A stretch of DNA of 37,832 bases from Deltaproteobacteria bacterium. GTDB taxonomy: Bacteria > Desulfobacterota > DSM-4660 > Desulfatiglandales > Desulfatiglandaceae. Position 1 is the first letter of the stretch, and each line of letters opens with the position of its first letter. The stretch is taken from positions 1-37,832 of the forward strand of contig JABGPV010000004.1 in the NCBI GenBank assembly GCA_018644785.1. Reading direction: 5' to 3'. A program made the position numbers and the translations under genes. The notes under the pieces were generated by a model, which saw nothing but the letters and a program-made list of their open reading frames with translations, did not search any database and was not told the origin of the DNA. Below, in pieces: positions 9,045 through 17,027 of the stretch.

Positions 9045-11177
9045 TTATTTGCCGATGCGTACTCGGGTTGACACATGGGATTCGCCGCCAACCAGATCCT
9101 GCCAGTCAAGTGTCATGCCTGAATCCGGGATGAGAACATTGTCGCTTACGCCATCACCCAGGCAGGCTACCTTGCCGACGCTGGATCCAAAGCCGTGATG
9201 CAGTGCCAGGCAATCGGGCCGGAGGCCTTCGATGACCCTGGCTTTGACCGTAATTTCTCCAGTTCTGGAACTGACCTTCACCACATCACCGTCGGAAAGT
9301 CCCAGATCGGCAGCCGCTTTTGAATTGATGAGCACCGGGTTTTCAAAAATCCCGCTACGGCCATCCCGCAGTTGCGGGTTGTTGTGGGTCCACTGGCCGC
9401 TGCCCTGATGGAAAATGGTACGATAGGATATGAGGGTGAAAGGATATTCTTCCACATCAACTTCGTATTCCGGTGCCAGGCCAGGTCTTGGCATGGCCTG
9501 ATCCGCACCCTCGAGGTCTTCCCAGTAGAGATGGACTTTGCCGCTGGGGGTGCCGAACCCCCCCTCCTCGTATTTGCGAAATCCCATGGTGCCGGGAGAC
9601 CAGTGCCCCCCCATCTCCATGAGTTTTTCAACGGAAAGGCCCAGCCCGGAAAGTTCTATGTCGTAATATTCAGAGAGATCCTTGAACGCGAAATATTCAG
9701 GTTCCAGTCGCTTGCCCAGGTCAATGAACACGTCGTTGATGTGGCGGCTTTCCCCGGGCGCTTCCACCACGGGACGGCGAAGCACCACGCCGTGTCCGAA
9801 GTTGTACCACCAGGGCATGTACAAGAGCTCCCAGCGTTCAAAATAGGATCGGTCGGGCAGCACCAGGTCAGCATACTTGCAGGTTTCGCTCATCATCACA
9901 TCAAAGCTCACCAGCAGTTCGAGCTTGTACTCGTCCCGGTCTCCCGGAAGGCATACGGCCTTACGCCATTCATTCTGGCCCATCTCCGTCATGGCCGGAT
10001 TGCACTCGGCGGTCATCAGCACCTTGAGGCCATCGTCTTTGATGGCCTGGGCCTGATACCAGGTCGGTTCCATGATAAAAGCGTAATTGGCGAACTTGTC
10101 CCGGTTGGGACCCGTACGGTGCCATCCGAGTTCGGCCAGGTCCGGGCCGGCCGGCACAGGTTCTACTGGAGCCATTGGCGTCAGGCCTGGCAGCGGCTGC
10201 CCGCCCGGGTTGTCGATGTTCCCGGTAATGGCCAGAAAGATGGTCCAGGCGTGGCCAAAGTCCATGGCCTGACCCAGCATGATTCCCTTAAAGCTGTCAA
10301 CGCCCACCGATGGGGCCGCGGCGCACATGTCCGCCAGTTTGCGGATATCCGCTGCCGTTACATCACATATGGCGCTCATGGCTTCAGGGGTCTTGTCTGC
10401 GATGTAGTCTTCGAGTTTTTCAAAATCGCCCTCGCGAATCCAATTGTCCACGAAGTCCCCGTCGTAGAGCCGGTTGGTGACGATATGGTGGATCATGCCC
10501 AGGAAAAAAGCCGTGTCACCCGAGGGTTTGATGGGGATCCACCAGTCGGCCTTGGCCGCATCCGTGGTAAACATGGGGTCCAGAACCACGAGTTTGGCGC
10601 CACGCTCTTTGGCATCAAGAATGTCACGGGGAATAACCGCGTTATCCAGGCAGCCCATGGCGTGCCGGCCCACCATAATCATAATGCCGCCCTTGGGCAC
10701 CGTGAAATAGGCGGGGGGGATGTGATGGTTGGGAACACCGCCCATGGCCTTGATAAAAGCGATGATCTTGGCGGAGTCGCAGTGGGGAAGGGCGGTGTTG
10801 ATAAAACCGCCGTAGGCGTTCAAGAATCGCCATTTGGGATCGCTGATGGAGTGTGGAAAAAAGCTGGCCGTGAATTTATGCGCTTCTCCGCGGTCCTTGA
10901 GCTCGGTCAGTTTGTCAGCCATGATGTCCATGGCCTCGTCCCATCCGATCTGCTCAAATTTTCCCTCGCCGCGCTTTCCCACCCGCTTTAAGGGATGTGT
11001 CAGCCTGTCCGGACTGTACTGTAGCGAAACCCCTGACATTCCCTTGACACAGGCCTTTCCGCCTGCCTTGGGGTTTCCCCTGATTTCTTTGAGAACACCG
11101 TCCTCAACCCGCGCGAGAATGGCGCACTCGGCCTTGCATTGATAGCACGCAGTTGGTATCCATTCGGATTTGTTCAT
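9045..11177 (-). CDS. Molybdopterin-dependent oxidoreductase, catalytic subunit (substrate unknown)
   Basis: A 710-residue member of the DMSO-reductase/formate-dehydrogenase superfamily (bis-MGD cofactor). The N-terminal 4Fe-4S motif is C11-x2-C14-x3-C18-x24-C43, followed by PLKRVGKRGEGKFEQIGWDEA, typical of this superfamily. C133 in LPHCDSAK lies where the Mo ligand is expected, so the ligand is probably cysteine rather than selenocysteine. Further blocks (RGAKLVVLDPMFT, NPGGQPLPG, the C-terminal MopB-binding region) are present. There is no Tat signal, so it acts in the cytoplasm with the Fe-S/FAD protein encoded 6 bp downstream. Length fits assimilatory nitrate reductase, formate dehydrogenase or PsrA-like enzymes, and I cannot choose among them. 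A GGAGG site supports the start. Confidence 0.88.
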   Translation of the reverse strand: MNKSEWIPTACYQCKAECAILARVEDGVLKEIRGNPKAGGKACVKGMSGVSLQYSPDRLTHPLKRVGKRGEGKFEQIGWDEAMDIMADKLTELKDRGEAHKFTASFFPHSISDPKWRFLNAYGGFINTALPHCDSAKIIAFIKAMGGVPNHHIPPAYFTVPKGGIMIMVGRHAMGCLDNAVIPRDILDAKERGAKLVVLDPMFTTDAAKADWWIPIKPSGDTAFFLGMIHHIVTNRLYDGDFVDNWIREGDFEKLEDYIADKTPEAMSAICDVTAADIRKLADMCAAAPSVGVDSFKGIMLGQAMDFGHAWTIFLAITGNIDNPGGQPLPGLTPMAPVEPVPAGPDLAELGWHRTGPNRDKFANYAFIMEPTWYQAQAIKDDGLKVLMTAECNPAMTEMGQNEWRKAVCLPGDRDEYKLELLVSFDVMMSETCKYADLVLPDRSYFERWELLYMPWWYNFGHGVVLRRPVVEAPGESRHINDVFIDLGKRLEPEYFAFKDLSEYYDIELSGLGLSVEKLMEMGGHWSPGTMGFRKYEEGGFGTPSGKVHLYWEDLEGADQAMPRPGLAPEYEVDVEEYPFTLISYRTIFHQGSGQWTHNNPQLRDGRSGIFENPVLINSKAAADLGLSDGDVVKVSSRTGEITVKARVIEGLRPDCLALHHGFGSSVGKVACLGDGVSDNVLIPDSGMTLDWQDLVGGESHVSTRVRIGK

Positions 11178-11204
11178 ACCGCCACCTCCATTCTTCTCTT
11201 CATT

Positions 11205-11345
11205 TTATGACGCTTCATCTTCCCTTTCCTGATTTCCCGGATAATCCGGATGCCTGGCGTGAAACGCTTTCACCATCACCCAGGTGAGGATGCAAAACCC
11301 GATGAAAGCCAGCCAGGCCGTGGGGTTAAACACTGAATAGTCCAT
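11205..11345 (-). CDS. 46-residue single-pass membrane protein in the molybdoenzyme operon
   Basis: This short gene sits between the channel and molybdoenzyme genes. Its ATG (11345-11343) is preceded by AGGAGG at ideal spacing and it ends in TAA at 11205. The product starts MDYSVFNPTAWLAFIGF, has one hydrophobic helix (about residues 8-26) and a charged tail rich in Asp, Glu and Arg. Its size, ribosome site and position 15 bp after the channel gene and 27 bp before the molybdoenzyme gene make it credible. I do not recognise the family. It might anchor the soluble enzyme or regulate the channel, but that is only an inference from context. Confidence 0.7.
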   Translation of the reverse strand: MDYSVFNPTAWLAFIGFCILTWVMVKAFHARHPDYPGNQEREDEAS

Positions 11346-11360
11346 GGCCCTCCTTTATGG

Positions 11361-12239
11361 CTATAGTTTGAGCATGAAATTCTTTTTGGTCTTGTAGATT
11401 GCTTTTACACTGTCCGGATTGGAAACGAACTGGAATACAATTCCCACAAAAAGGATCCCGCCGATGAGGTTCCCCATGACAGTGTAGAGCTGATTGTGAG
11501 CCCACCCGTACTGACCAAAACCCCAGTTAAGGATCGTCGGGACGGCCTCACTCATCTTCGCCGATGCCTTCAGATAGATATCCTGTTGAAACAGCGGCAG
11601 GGCAAGAAAGCCGATGTTGGCGATGCAGTGCTCCGTCATTCCGGCCACGAACGCCAGGGGTCCGTAGGCGGCCATGGCAATTTTGGCCGTGTCGCCCTGG
11701 GCTTTGACGTAAAGGATGGCGGCCGTCTGCAGCATCCAGGTGCAAACGATACCCATGACAAAAATTTCAACGGCGGTCTGGCCCATTTTGGCCACGCCGA
11801 TGCTGTGGGCCCGGGCCAGCCAGGGCCAGTGCGCATAACTGCCGGACTTGCTGATGAGCCACATGAAAAACATGCTCCCCAGAAAGTTTCCGATGTATCC
11901 GAGTGCGACCCCCCAGGAAAACCAACCCCAGCTGATGCGACGGTGAAACAGGCCGATGATCCCAATGTACATGTCGGCCGTCACCAGGGACATGCCGCTG
12001 ACCATGATGATCACCAATGAAAACATGAACACAAGCCCCATGAGCAGATTGGCCAATCCCACCGCCAGATTCGGTACGCCTGCAGAGACGGAAAGCGCTA
12101 GCGTGGCGCCGAAAGCCACCATGGCGCCCCCCGAAAAACCGCTGACGAGATAGACAAGAGGTCTGTTGCGAATGACGTCCCATTTGTAGGTGCAAATGTC
12201 CGCAACGCTGACGACGACTTCGTCGATACTGCTCGGCAT
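11361..12239 (-). CDS. Formate/nitrite transporter (FNT) family channel
   Basis: The 292-residue protein has six predicted membrane helices and the FNT signature GMTEHCIANIGF with the pore-gating histidine at H204, equivalent to the His of FocA's EHSIANM. The first half shows the related loop MVSGMSLVTADM, and GNFLGS lies near 118-122. FNT pentamers pass small monovalent anions: formate, nitrite, hydrosulfide or lactate. It is the first gene of the operon, so the channel probably supplies or removes the substrate or product of the molybdoenzyme. The sequence is divergent from classical FocA/NirC, so the ion cannot be assigned. GGAG lies 8 bp before the ATG. Confidence 0.87.
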   Translation of the reverse strand: MPSSIDEVVVSVADICTYKWDVIRNRPLVYLVSGFSGGAMVAFGATLALSVSAGVPNLAVGLANLLMGLVFMFSLVIIMVSGMSLVTADMYIGIIGLFHRRISWGWFSWGVALGYIGNFLGSMFFMWLISKSGSYAHWPWLARAHSIGVAKMGQTAVEIFVMGIVCTWMLQTAAILYVKAQGDTAKIAMAAYGPLAFVAGMTEHCIANIGFLALPLFQQDIYLKASAKMSEAVPTILNWGFGQYGWAHNQLYTVMGNLIGGILFVGIVFQFVSNPDSVKAIYKTKKNFMLKL

Positions 12240-12311
12240 GCTTTTTCTCCGTCTTTGGCTTATGAATCAGTGGGGTGCAGCATCCAGAAAAAAATTTCTG
12301 TCTCTGCAAAT

Positions 12312-12344
12312 ATTATAGATACATTGGGGCCGAAAAAAGTTCGG
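12312..12344 (-). promoter_or_regulatory. Candidate promoter of the channel/molybdoenzyme operon
   Basis: On the minus strand GAACTT (complement of 12337-12342) is followed after 17 bp by TCTATAAT (complement of 12312-12319). GAACTT resembles the -35 element of many ECF sigma promoters; TATAAT is also a perfect housekeeping -10. A perfect inverted repeat, CCGAA-5-TTCGG (12330-12344), overlaps the -35. The site is about 75 bp before the channel gene and just after the ECF sigma gene. The match is by eye only. Confidence 0.45.
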
Positions 12345-12366
12345 TAAAAAAATGAACGGCGGGTTT

Positions 12367-13821
12367 TTAAAGAATGCCGGAGCAAAGGAACGCGTTAAGA
12401 TCACAGGGGCCATCAAGGATTCCGGCCTGCACGGCAAGATTCATCAGAGACTCGGTACGACCTCGATCCGGGATAATGTCGTTGAAAGTGACTTCGCTTT
12501 TGTCGAGAATATGTTCAATGATATCGGCGGAAACGCCTGTGTAGTGTTCCTGGATTTTGGCGCAGCGGCGGTAGTTTTTAGAGAGATATTCATTGCTGGA
12601 AAGAAGAAGCCGGAGGTATTGGCGCACCAGGTCTCCATGCTTCTCCAAAAAGGCCTCCCTGACGACCAGGATGCAGCACATGTGCCCCGGCAAAAAATCC
12701 TTTGAACGGGCCAGAATACGACCTTTCCCTTCGATTACGGCCTTTGTGTTCCAGGGCTCTGCGCAGAAAAAGGCGTCGATTTCACGATTGACCAGGGAAT
12801 TGAGCAAATAGGACGGCCCCCGATATCGAGTGTTCTTGCTGGACAGTCCAGGCACACGATCCATCCCGACCATGTCAGCGAACAGTATACTGTGAGTTGA
12901 GATGGCGTAAGGCATGCCCACCCGATTTGAAGACCATCGCTTGTTCGCGGCAAGATCGTTTCTCACCGTGATGGCGCTACCTTCGTGGTGGGCATCCATG
13001 ATGTACACAATGGGAACGCCCTTGTTCCGCATGGCCATGGCCATGGGCGCCATAACAAAAGCCGCATCCAAAAGGCCGTTCTCCAAAGCCGTCGCAAGGC
13101 ATGCCCAGGAAAGAAATTTTTTCAGCCGGATCTCCAGATTTCCCCGGTTGATGTGGTGCGAAACCATGCCCAGGAGGTGGTCGGAAATGGGAAGATAACC
13201 GACGCGGATAACCGGATCGTCATGGGCCCGGAACGTCTTGAACATCCTGGCTCTGGCGTCATGCACCCGCCGTTTAATGGTTCCTTCAGGTACCTGTAAG
13301 GCGGCTGCTATCTCTTTGTAGGGCCGCCCCAGAATGTAGCGTTGGATGCAGGCCTCGCGGGCAACGCCGCCCAGCGCATTCAAGGTCCTGGCCACCATGG
13401 CGCGGGACTGGCTACGCACCATCTGCTCATAGGGGTCCGGTGCTGGATCCGGAAGGAATTTAAGCGCTTCCCCGCTGTCCGGAAGCAAACTGCGTTGTCT
13501 TTTTTTCAGTCGGTTGCAGCAGTTGTGAAGAATTTTTCTGAACCAGGAAGGAAAAGCGTGGACGTCCCTTAAGTTGGGAAGTTCCAGAAAAGCCTTCAAA
13601 AACGCCTCCTGCAAGGCGTCTTCAATCAGCCCTTTGTCGTCAAACCATCGCCCTGCAACGGCAGAAGCCATTCCCTGGAAGCGTTTGACCAGTTCAGAAA
13701 AGGCTTTTCTGTCACCGGCCGACGCAGCCAGGACCAGGGCCTGATAGCCGCCCGCCTCGCTTAGGTTTTTGTCGCCGGAAACGGTTGGAGGAAAACAGGT
13801 TGCCTCCTGTTTTAAAGTCAT
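12367..13821 (-). CDS. ECF sigma factor fused to a NrtA/CmpA-like ligand-binding domain
   Basis: The 484-residue protein has an ECF sigma region 2 (about residues 34-102; DALQEAFLKAFLELP and FPSWFRKILHNCCN) and region 4 (about 140-196; GRPYKEIAAALQVPEGTIKRR, a helix-turn-helix). After a short hinge a complete periplasmic-binding-protein fold follows (about 204-470), close to NrtA/CmpA/NMT1_2 proteins: IRVGYLPISDH, MAPMAMAMRNKGVP, ITVRNDL and EPWNTKAVIEGKGR. There is no signal peptide or membrane segment, so the binding domain is cytoplasmic. It is predicted to act as a one-component switch whose sigma activity is set by a small ligand; NrtA relatives bind nitrate, bicarbonate or similar anions. 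I start it at ATG 13821, which has GGGAGA upstream; the frame extends to 13953 without ribosome-site support. The FNT operon follows 127 bp downstream. Confidence 0.88.
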   Translation of the reverse strand: MTLKQEATCFPPTVSGDKNLSEAGGYQALVLAASAGDRKAFSELVKRFQGMASAVAGRWFDDKGLIEDALQEAFLKAFLELPNLRDVHAFPSWFRKILHNCCNRLKKRQRSLLPDSGEALKFLPDPAPDPYEQMVRSQSRAMVARTLNALGGVAREACIQRYILGRPYKEIAAALQVPEGTIKRRVHDARARMFKTFRAHDDPVIRVGYLPISDHLLGMVSHHINRGNLEIRLKKFLSWACLATALENGLLDAAFVMAPMAMAMRNKGVPIVYIMDAHHEGSAITVRNDLAANKRWSSNRVGMPYAISTHSILFADMVGMDRVPGLSSKNTRYRGPSYLLNSLVNREIDAFFCAEPWNTKAVIEGKGRILARSKDFLPGHMCCILVVREAFLEKHGDLVRQYLRLLLSSNEYLSKNYRRCAKIQEHYTGVSADIIEHILDKSEVTFNDIIPDRGRTESLMNLAVQAGILDGPCDLNAFLCSGIL

Positions 13822-14238
13822 TTCTCTCCCTTTCAAGTTACCAGCAACGGAGTTTCGGAGCCTTGTGCCAAGCTTTCCCAGAGACGCAATAAAAGACCCG
13901 ACTGCCGGATCAACATGTTCAACCCGACTGCCTCCAGCATCATACAAGAACACTTCAGTATGTCAATTCAAAGATGAACCAGTAATTCCGGTCATGGCTG
14001 TTTTGAGCTAATGAAAATTTGAAATAGCTTTGGATGGATTTCGCCAGGCGGGTTTTCTTTGCATTCACCCGGAAAATATCATACTATCGTACATCAGTGG
14101 ATGTGCGTTTTCTGTTCTTGTAAAAACAGACGAACCAGGATGGAGCGCAATTTTGCGCATTTAATCTGTTGCCGATGCCCTAAAGTGCGGTTGTCCAGGG
14201 GACTCATAAACCATTATTCGGGAAAGGAGTGAAAGACC
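13822..14238. other. Divergent intergenic region between the ECF-fusion gene and the peroxidase operon
   Basis: No gene is seen in these 417 bp beyond an upstream extension of the sigma frame. Two small inverted repeats are visible: GTACATC-4-GATGTGC (14089-14106, one mismatch) and TCTGTT-8-AACAGA (14111-14130). Either could be a regulator site for one of the two divergent transcripts. I see no convincing promoter hexamers. Confidence 0.4.
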
Positions 14239-15360
14239 TTGAAAACATCCAGCAGCTATTTAAAGGGAATGATTCGCATCGGAGCAACAGCCGTCCTTTT
14301 CGCGGCCTGTATGGCGTTTGCAGCGCCGGTTGGACTCCCGCCGGTTCCGATACCCGCCGACAACCCCATTACTCCCGAAAAAGTCAAACTGGGGGACAAG
14401 CTGTTTCACGACACCCGTTTCAGCACCACGGGAGAGGTCAGTTGCGCCACATGCCATGACCGGGCGAAAGGTTTTGCCGACGGGCTCCCGGTATCGGAGG
14501 GGATCAACAAACTGAAAGGGACGCGAAACGCGCCCACCATCATCAATGCGGTTTACCTCCACACCCAGTTCTGGGACGGAAGGGAACCCTCTCTGGAATC
14601 CCAGTCGGCCCAGCCCTTTTTAAACCCGGTGGAAATGGGTCTCAAAGACCACGAACCCATTCTTAAGATTGTACGTTCCGACCCGGAATATTCGAATCTT
14701 TTCAGTAACGCTTTCGGTAAGACAGGCGACCGGATTACCATGACCGAAGTAAAGCAGGCGCTGGGCACCTTTGAGAGAACCCTGATCAGCGGAAATTCCC
14801 CATTTGATCAATACTATTTCAAGGGGGACAAAACGGCCATGAGCCCTGCCGCCATTCGAGGACTGGAAGTCTATGTGAACCAGGGTCGGTGTGTTTCATG
14901 TCACCGGATCGAACAGACCCAGGCCCTCTTTACGGACAACCGCTTCCATATGATCGGGGTTTCCGCCAATCAGATGCCTAAGGACCTGGATGAACTCTCA
15001 GCCGCCGTTCAGAACGTAAAAGAAAAGGGAACCGATATCGCAGTCCTCAGCAATCCCAAGACATCTTCCCTTGGACGCTTCGCCGTTACGGGAGAGCTCA
15101 CGGATATCGGCGCTTTCAAGACCCCGACCCTACGAAATATCGAATTGACGGCGCCTTATATGCATGACGGCAGCCACAAAACCCTGGAGGAAGTGGTGAC
15201 GTTCTACAATAATGGGGGCCGCCTGGATGAAGCCGATCCCGTACCGGAACTCTTGAGCGGCGGCATTCGTCCCCTCAACCTGACCGAGGCGCAGCAGGCG
15301 GATCTGGTGGCATTTCTAAAGGCACTCACCAGTCCGGAATTTGCACAGAAAAAGCCATAG
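14239..15360 (+). CDS. Di-haem cytochrome c peroxidase / MauG-family protein
   Basis: The 373-residue periplasmic protein has a signal peptide (about residues 1-29, ending AFAA) and two haem c sites, C69-x2-C72-H73 (CATCH) and C218-x2-C221-H222 (CVSCH). The family landmarks FHDTRFS, GTRNAPTIINAVY, FWDGREPSLESQ and APYMHDGSHKTLEEV, with a possible Met ligand at M308, match bacterial cytochrome c peroxidases, which reduce H2O2. MauG-type relatives carry out other oxidations. Translation appears to start at TTG 14239, which follows AAGGAGTGAAAGACC. It is the first gene of a same-strand trio of exported proteins. Confidence 0.9.
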   Translation: MKTSSSYLKGMIRIGATAVLFAACMAFAAPVGLPPVPIPADNPITPEKVKLGDKLFHDTRFSTTGEVSCATCHDRAKGFADGLPVSEGINKLKGTRNAPTIINAVYLHTQFWDGREPSLESQSAQPFLNPVEMGLKDHEPILKIVRSDPEYSNLFSNAFGKTGDRITMTEVKQALGTFERTLISGNSPFDQYYFKGDKTAMSPAAIRGLEVYVNQGRCVSCHRIEQTQALFTDNRFHMIGVSANQMPKDLDELSAAVQNVKEKGTDIAVLSNPKTSSLGRFAVTGELTDIGAFKTPTLRNIELTAPYMHDGSHKTLEEVVTFYNNGGRLDEADPVPELLSGGIRPLNLTEAQQADLVAFLKALTSPEFAQKKP

Positions 15361-15397
15361 GGCGTCCAAGCGCATGGCATCAAGGAGGAATATTACG

Positions 15398-16471
15398 ATG
15401 AGCATGAACCGACGTGCATTTCTCAAGGCCACCGGCGCAGGTTTACTGACCGCCGCTTTTCCCATAAGCCTGGTGAAACTGGCCTTTGGCGGTGAAGGAC
15501 CGGTCCCGGACTTTACTTTTGGATATATTTCAGACGCCCACATTCAACAGATCAAAGGCACCCGTTTTGTTCGAAACTGGGATATGGGCCTCATTCGAGC
15601 CATTCGCGAGGCCAACCTGCTCACTCCCCGTCCGGACTTCTTCATGTTCGGCGGCGACCTGGCGCAATTGGGAAAGAAGGAAGAGCTGGATCATGGTTTG
15701 GAGATGATGAGCAACCTGCGTGGCAAGGTTCGCTATGTGATCGGTGAACATGATTATTACCTGGATCTGGGACAGTATTGGGAGGAAAAGATCGGTCCCC
15801 TCTATTACAGCTTTGATCACAAAGGGGTCCATTTTGTTGTTTTAAACAGCATTCTCACCTATGACAGCTGGACTCACAAAAAATGGCCCTCACCCATGGA
15901 GCGTATGCTGGCCATGGCGAGGCTCGACAACCCCAACGGGTCACCTTTCATGGTGGGGGATAAGCAGTTAGCCTGGTTGAAAAAGGACCTTGCAAAATTC
16001 GACCGGAATACACCCGTGGTGGTATTCTCCCATTCACCCATTCAAAAGATCTTCAAACCCTGGAATTTCTGGACACAGGATGCCGAAAAGGTTCAAGCCC
16101 TGCTGAAACCCTTTGAAAAGGCTACCGTCATTTACGGTCATGTGCACCAGATCCAGTATAACCAGATCGGCAATATTACCTTTCAGGCCGCCATGGCAAC
16201 CGCCTGGCCCTGGCCATACCCCGAGACCTATTCCCAGTCGGCCAGCTGTCTCCCCAAAATCACCGTGCCCATGAACCGGGCCGATCCATTTTTTGAGCGG
16301 GACGCCACAGGATGGCAATTTGTCGACATGCAAAACGGAAAAACCGCCATGCACTACCAGTTGCCCGACAACAAAAACCGCACCGTTGCATTTGATGCCG
16401 CCACCGGCAAACCGCAAGATATGAATTATCAGGATTACAGCAAGCGAATTCCGCCTCAGACCCATTTTTGA
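15398..16471 (+). CDS. Tat-exported metallophosphoesterase (calcineurin-like)
   Basis: The start ATG 15398 follows AAGGAGG by 9 bp; a Met 57 bp upstream has no such site. The 357-residue product begins with a Tat signal (NRRAFLK at 4-10, then a hydrophobic run to about 30). The calcineurin-like metal ligands are visible: D46 and H48 (YISDAHIQ), D87 (FGGDLAQ), H118 and D119 (IGEHDYY), H212 (FSHSP), H248 and H250 (YGHVHQ). The usual GNHD motif reads GEHD, replacing the metal-binding Asn with Glu. Tat export suggests that it folds and binds metal in the cytoplasm. The substrate is unknown. It sits between two c-type cytochrome genes. Confidence 0.87.
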   Translation: MSMNRRAFLKATGAGLLTAAFPISLVKLAFGGEGPVPDFTFGYISDAHIQQIKGTRFVRNWDMGLIRAIREANLLTPRPDFFMFGGDLAQLGKKEELDHGLEMMSNLRGKVRYVIGEHDYYLDLGQYWEEKIGPLYYSFDHKGVHFVVLNSILTYDSWTHKKWPSPMERMLAMARLDNPNGSPFMVGDKQLAWLKKDLAKFDRNTPVVVFSHSPIQKIFKPWNFWTQDAEKVQALLKPFEKATVIYGHVHQIQYNQIGNITFQAAMATAWPWPYPETYSQSASCLPKITVPMNRADPFFERDATGWQFVDMQNGKTAMHYQLPDNKNRTVAFDAATGKPQDMNYQDYSKRIPPQTHF

Positions 16472-16490
16472 GACCATAAGGAGAGTTATC

Positions 16491-16913
16491 ATGCGAAAAA
16501 GCAAATTTTTCTCAAGCGCCTGTCTGGCAGGCCTGATCGGTTTTGGATTCCTGGCGGTTTCCTTCTCCACCCAGGCGGACGATTTCACCCAAAACGATTT
16601 GAAACGGTGGGAGCAGGAATTCATGAGTGTTGTCATGGAAGGTGAAAAACTCTTTCACAGCGGGGATCTGGGAACCAACAAAGTGTCGTGCGATCAGTGT
16701 CATCCCAACGCCGCCAACACCCATCCGGAGACCTATCCCAAATTCCAGCAGCAGATCGGTCGTGTGATTACCTTGTCTGAAATGGTCAACTGGTGCATTC
16801 AGCAGCCGCTGGAGGGTCAACCATTGCTGCTGGATGATCCGAAAATGGTGGCACTTCTCTCCTACATCACCTATGAACGGCGTAGCGTGCCGTTGGCACC
16901 CGGGAAACACTGA
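16491..16913 (+). CDS. Mono-haem c-type cytochrome, periplasmic
   Basis: This 140-residue protein has a signal peptide (about residues 1-29) and a single haem site CDQCH near residue 65. The stretch VNWCIQQPLEG followed by DDPKMVALLSYITYERR is typical of TsdA/SoxA-type cytochrome folds; the latter helix often carries the distal Met, here in DDPKM. It starts 19 bp after the metallophosphoesterase stop with AAGGAGAG upstream and is the last gene of the trio. It probably passes electrons to the di-haem protein, which is an inference from the operon. Confidence 0.85.
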   Translation: MRKSKFFSSACLAGLIGFGFLAVSFSTQADDFTQNDLKRWEQEFMSVVMEGEKLFHSGDLGTNKVSCDQCHPNAANTHPETYPKFQQQIGRVITLSEMVNWCIQQPLEGQPLLLDDPKMVALLSYITYERRSVPLAPGKH

Positions 16914-17027
16914 TTTTCCGTTACAAGAGACAATGAGCCGTCCAACACGGGATGGTTTTGGTCTGCACCGGCGGAATGCATCCGGTAATAACACCGATTT
17001 CAAATCCCCGCTATCTTTGGCTGGCAT

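Noticed and set aside
8226..9071. A 281-codon plus-strand frame antisense to the Fe-S/FAD gene
   Set aside because: It lies entirely opposite a well-supported coding region and shows no family features.
9372..10991. A 539-codon open frame on the plus strand, antisense to the molybdoenzyme gene
   Set aside because: It mirrors a clear gene with conserved motifs, has no ribosome site and no recognisable domain. Long antisense frames are common in G/C-rich genes.
16901..16920. Hairpin CGGGAAA-6-TTTTCCG at the end of the cytochrome trio
   Set aside because: It has a G-T pair, overlaps the stop codon and lacks a T run, so it is not a convincing terminator.
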